Positions 4,654-6,156 of a stretch of 6,156 nucleotides of DNA are shown here, one piece after another. The DNA lies in NCBI GenBank assembly GCA_002440065.1, contig DJRK01000035.1:1-6156 (forward strand), given 5' to 3'. The position numbers were made by a program, and so were the translations under genes. This stretch comes from Atopobium sp. UBA6362. Lineage in GTDB: Bacteria > Actinomycetota > Coriobacteriia > Coriobacteriales > Atopobiaceae. The stretch's first letter is position 1. Each line of letters opens with the position of its first letter. A model generated the notes under the pieces. That model was not told where the DNA came from. It was given only the letters and a program-made list of their open reading frames with translations, and ran no database searches.

Positions 4654-4934
4654 TGGGCCCGGCCCATGTGGGCGGGGGACTTTGCCGGCTCCTCGTAGCC
4701 CATGGCGCGGGCCGAGTCGGACGCTCCCTCGGTCGTGGGGTCCACCACGACGCCCAGGATCGCGAGCACGGCGAAGGCCGCGTTGACGATCGCGGTGAGC
4801 TGCGTGCCCAGGCCCGCGAAGTCGAACGTGTAGCCGAACGGCGCCGCGCAGACCTGCGCGAGCAGGAGCACGGCGGGGATGAGCGAGAGCCAGAACGTCT
4901 TGTTCTTGATTCGCACCTTCCAGTTGATGTTCAT
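4650..4934 (-). CDS. Phage holin, phiLC3 family
   Basis: The holin accumulates in the cytoplasmic membrane and then opens it so that the endolysin reaches the wall. The protein has 94 residues. The start 'INWKVRIKNKTFWLSLIPAVLLL' (3-25, split between the polar and first membrane parts) and the 'AILGVVVDPTTEGASDSARAMGYEEP' region (58-83) are the signature of the phiLC3 holin family (Phage_holin_1). Two membrane segments lie at about 13-33 and 47-64. The C-terminal tail (84-94) is a little longer than in many relatives. The ATG directly abuts the previous gene's TGA, with AAGGGACGG as ribosome binding site, and the stop overlaps the next GTG. It is tightly coupled inside the lysis cassette. Confidence 0.94.
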   Translation of the reverse strand: MNINWKVRIKNKTFWLSLIPAVLLLAQVCAAPFGYTFDFAGLGTQLTAIVNAAFAVLAILGVVVDPTTEGASDSARAMGYEEPAKSPAHMGRAQ

Positions 4935-5249
4935 TCAGTCCGTCCCTTCAGGTCGGATGTTGTGCAGGTCGCAGTTCTTCTCGACGCGCTCGAGGCGGTT
5001 GAAGAGCGTCTGGATCTGCTCGGTGTGCTTGACGAGCGTCTGCCCGTGGTCGTCGAGCTTGCGGCTCATCTCGCGGACGGTGTCGCGGGTCTCGCGCGCC
5101 ATCTCGTTGTTCCGGTCGAGCTTGTCGACCATGAGCTGGTCTCGCGCCGAGTTGCCGCGGGTGTCCCCGATGAACTTGAGCGCGAGCGTGGCGGCCGCGA
5201 TCGCGAGCGAGGCGAGCGCCACGAGGTCGCTCATCTGGAGCGGGTCCAT
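4935..5249 (-). CDS. Membrane-anchored coiled-coil protein upstream of the holin
   Basis: The 104-aa protein has a short N-terminal stretch, one membrane segment at about 8-26 ('LVALASLAIAAATLALKFI'), and then a long charged, heptad-rich region (36-95). That region, 'DQLMVDKLDRNNEMARETRD' and onwards, predicts a coiled coil. The gross layout recalls small phage lysis-cassette proteins such as hemolysin XhlA, but XhlA has its coiled coil before the membrane segment, so the topology is reversed and I do not assign that name. The ATG at 5249 has GGGAGG five bases upstream. Its stop directly precedes the holin start, so it may modulate holin timing or assemble with it. Function unproven. Confidence 0.8.
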   Translation of the reverse strand: MDPLQMSDLVALASLAIAAATLALKFIGDTRGNSARDQLMVDKLDRNNEMARETRDTVREMSRKLDDHGQTLVKHTEQIQTLFNRLERVEKNCDLHNIRPEGTD

Positions 5250-5259
5250 CCGCGCCTCC

Positions 5260-5385
5260 CTACTCGGCCGCCTCGTCGGCCTCGAGCATCGCCTTGACCT
5301 GGAGCCGCCACCTTGCCGGCACGGACTCGAGGGTCCTCTTGCCGGCCTTCACGGCCTCGTAGTAGATCTTCGCCACGTCACTCAC
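5260..5385 (-). CDS. CD1375/XkdX-like small phage protein
   Basis: This 41-aa protein reads 'DVAKIYYEAVKAGKRTLESV' (3-22) followed by 'PARWRLQVKAML'. It resembles the tiny CD1375-type proteins that occur in phages of Gram-positive bacteria between the tail-fibre region and the holin, with the pattern of a Tyr-rich helix, then G-(K/R)-(K/R)-T, then 'VP' and a second helix. Their function is unknown. The GTG at 5385 overlaps the end of the preceding gene, whose TGA is at 5378-5380. A second GTG at 5376 fits family starts that begin with 'AKIYY' and has a G-rich ribosome binding site, so the true start could be either. Larger in-frame extensions upstream are antisense-like, arginine-rich and not credible. 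Confidence 0.75.
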   Translation of the reverse strand: MSDVAKIYYEAVKAGKRTLESVPARWRLQVKAMLEADEAAE

Positions 5386-5716
5386 CCCCCACGAGGTCCC
5401 CGAGCTCGAGCAGGGCGGCCTGGAGGTCGGCGTTGTCCTGTTCGAGCGCGGCGATGCGCTCGGAGTCGGTCTTCTCGGCCTCGAGCGCGCGGGAGACGTA
5501 GCCGTCGAAGTCGGCCTCGACCTCATCGATGGTCGGGCTGCCCTGCACGCGCAGGGCCAGGGTCTCCGCGCGCCAGAACTCGGTCGACGCGCCGTCCGGG
5601 CCGTCCGCCGCGTCCTTGGCGATGCCCTTGCGGAGCCTCACCTCCGCGAAGGCGCCGTCCTGGACGACGGTCACGCGGGGCGGCATCGTGTCGCAGTACT
5701 CGGTGATGAAAGGCAT
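5378..5716 (-). CDS. Phage tail-module protein with C-terminal coiled coil
   Basis: The 112-aa protein begins 'MPFITEYCDTMPPRVTVVQD' and carries a predicted beta-rich N-terminal half (1-60) with 'FWRAETLALRVQGSPTIDEV'. A leucine- and acidic-residue-rich C-terminal part (about 75-107) predicts a coiled coil. Small proteins with 'aWaAEtl.i.V.G.PT..ei'-like sequence often precede the XkdX/CD1375 gene in phages of Gram-positive bacteria, which supports a tail or baseplate-associated role; the exact function is unknown. I chose ATG at 5716 over the longer frame because GCGAGGG lies just upstream and the extra residues are arginine-rich shadow sequence. It overlaps the end of the reverse transcriptase gene by 46 bp. 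Confidence 0.75.
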   Translation of the reverse strand: MPFITEYCDTMPPRVTVVQDGAFAEVRLRKGIAKDAADGPDGASTEFWRAETLALRVQGSPTIDEVEADFDGYVSRALEAEKTDSERIAALEQDNADLQAALLELGDLVGGE

Positions 5717-6156
5717 TTGGCCCTCGCTCTCTCTTGGTTGCTTATAAGTCTCTTCGCGGCCGCCACGGCCGCGTATGCGCCGCTCCTCGCGCAGAAGCCG
5801 GCGCAGTCCGTGTGCTTGAGCCAGCCCCAATAGGCGATTAGCCTGCGCGCGAGGCGTGAGCTCCATGGCCTGCGCCTGAAGCGGATGAGGCACCTCCGCG
5901 CCCTGAGGAAGGTCCTCGCCCTGATCGTCACGCGGCTAGGCCTCACGACGGGACCGGCTATGTCCGCGGGCTCGTCCTCGCCGCACCTCATGACCTTCCA
6001 TGGCTTCAGCTCGAGGCCGAACCCGTCCTTTAAGTACTTGGCGAGGGATCTCATAGCCCTCTTCAGGTCGCGCTTGTCGTCGCCGAAGAGCCATAAATCG
6101 TCGGCGTACCAGCACTGATGCTTGACGAGCGCCGTTGATTTTCCGCGCCGCTCCTT
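5671..6156 (-). CDS. Reverse transcriptase, probable diversity-generating retroelement type (C-terminal part)
   Basis: An RNA-dependent DNA polymerase would copy a template RNA into cDNA. The 161 visible residues are the C-terminal part; the N-terminus is beyond 6156. The catalytic 'YADD' is at visible residues 17-20 inside 'QCWYADDLWLFGDDKRDLKR' (14-33), followed by 'FGLELKPWKV' (46-55, motif 6 region), 'DIAGPVVRPSRVTIRARTFL' (65-84, motif 7 region) and a thumb-like stretch with 'LIAYWGWLKHTD' (106-117). 'RVTIRARTF' and 'YWGWLKH' resemble, from memory, reverse transcriptases carried in phage tail modules and attributed to diversity-generating retroelements. No maturase, HNH or retron features are visible. 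The gene is co-directional with the tail/lysis operon and overlaps the next gene by 46 bp. Template and variable repeats are not visible here; they would be expected upstream. Confidence 0.85.
   Translation of the reverse strand, partial: KERRGKSTALVKHQCWYADDLWLFGDDKRDLKRAMRSLAKYLKDGFGLELKPWKVMRCGEDEPADIAGPVVRPSRVTIRARTFLRARRCLIRFRRRPWSSRLARRLIAYWGWLKHTDCAGFCARSGAYAAVAAAKRLISNQERARAKCLSSPSTATRCRPA

Larger units (their letters stand above)
2272..6156. mobile_element. Prophage, one end (integrated in tRNA-Asn; continues beyond the window)
   Basis: From the tRNA-Asn remnant rightwards the sequence holds, in order, an attachment flank, a small accessory operon, a late-operon terminator, an endolysin, a small membrane protein, a holin, a membrane coiled-coil protein, a CD1375-like protein, a tail-module protein and a reverse transcriptase. 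This is the tail-to-lysis end of a siphovirus-like or related prophage of Gram-positive bacteria. The integrase, structural genes and second attachment site must lie beyond 6156. No broken lysis gene is seen, so the prophage may be intact. Confidence 0.88.

Noticed and set aside
3670..4698. Plus-strand 342-codon frame opposite the endolysin
   Set aside because: The endolysin on the other strand has clear catalytic and binding motifs; this frame is a GC-rich shadow.
4935..5249. Hemolysin XhlA
   Set aside because: XhlA has its membrane segment at the C-terminus; here it is N-terminal.
5260..6156. Template or variable repeat of a diversity-generating retroelement inside the window
   Set aside because: I saw no A-biased near-repeat pair of 60 bp or more. 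The region downstream of the RT is filled by coding genes, so the repeats, if any, are outside the window.
5671..6156. Group II intron maturase or retron RT
   Set aside because: No maturase or HNH extension follows the RT, no intron 3' structure is seen before the next gene, and the tail-module context fits a phage RT better. The N-terminal motifs are missing, so this is not absolute.

Overview
The window looks like a piece of a high-GC Gram-positive chromosome, probably an actinobacterial gut-type lineage such as Coriobacteriia. That placement is an inference from the GC-rich coding sequence, a PyrR-type RNA attenuator, a TagGH/Wzm-Wzt-type surface-polysaccharide exporter and a phiLC3-type holin; no marker gene fixes the taxon. 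Every gene I accept lies on the minus strand. The long plus-strand reading frames are antisense shadows.

Reading from the left, bases 1-390 hold the first 76 codons of pyrR, running off the window, together with its promoter, PyrR-binding RNA hairpin and intrinsic terminator. These form a classical pyrimidine-responsive attenuator. Bases 410-506 hold a REP/REPIN-like palindromic repeat plus one extra copy of its arm. Bases 508-2130 hold a two-gene ABC exporter operon, with the permease transcribed first and the ATPase second. A tRNA-type intrinsic terminator follows at 2235-2262, and then a 3'-only fragment of tRNA-Asn(GUU) at 2272-2320. The tRNA 5' half is absent, so this is read as one end of a prophage integrated into tRNA-Asn. 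Host DNA lies to the left, and prophage DNA lies to the right out to the end of the window.

The prophage part starts with about 140 bp of AT-rich attachment-flank DNA (35% GC by hand count). It is followed by an accessory operon of two genes: a 91-aa acidic orphan protein, then a 221-aa helix-turn-helix protein. The operon's promoter carries a perfect 8+3+8 palindrome exactly filling the spacer between -35 and -10. This is the architecture of a self-repressed phage accessory operon such as an anti-CRISPR/Aca pair or a toxin-antitoxin pair. Next comes a strong terminator closing the phage late operon. In transcription order (right to left) that operon has: the C-terminal 161 residues of a reverse transcriptase with YADD, a 112-aa tail-module protein, a 41-aa CD1375/XkdX-like protein, a membrane-anchored coiled-coil protein, a phiLC3-type holin, a small membrane protein, and an endolysin (NlpC/P60-like amidase plus a PG_binding_1 domain joined by an NVNA-repeat linker).

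The most interesting items are the tail-module reverse transcriptase, probably of a diversity-generating retroelement whose template and target would lie just beyond base 6156, and the operator-controlled orphan/HTH operon between the lysis cassette and the attachment site.
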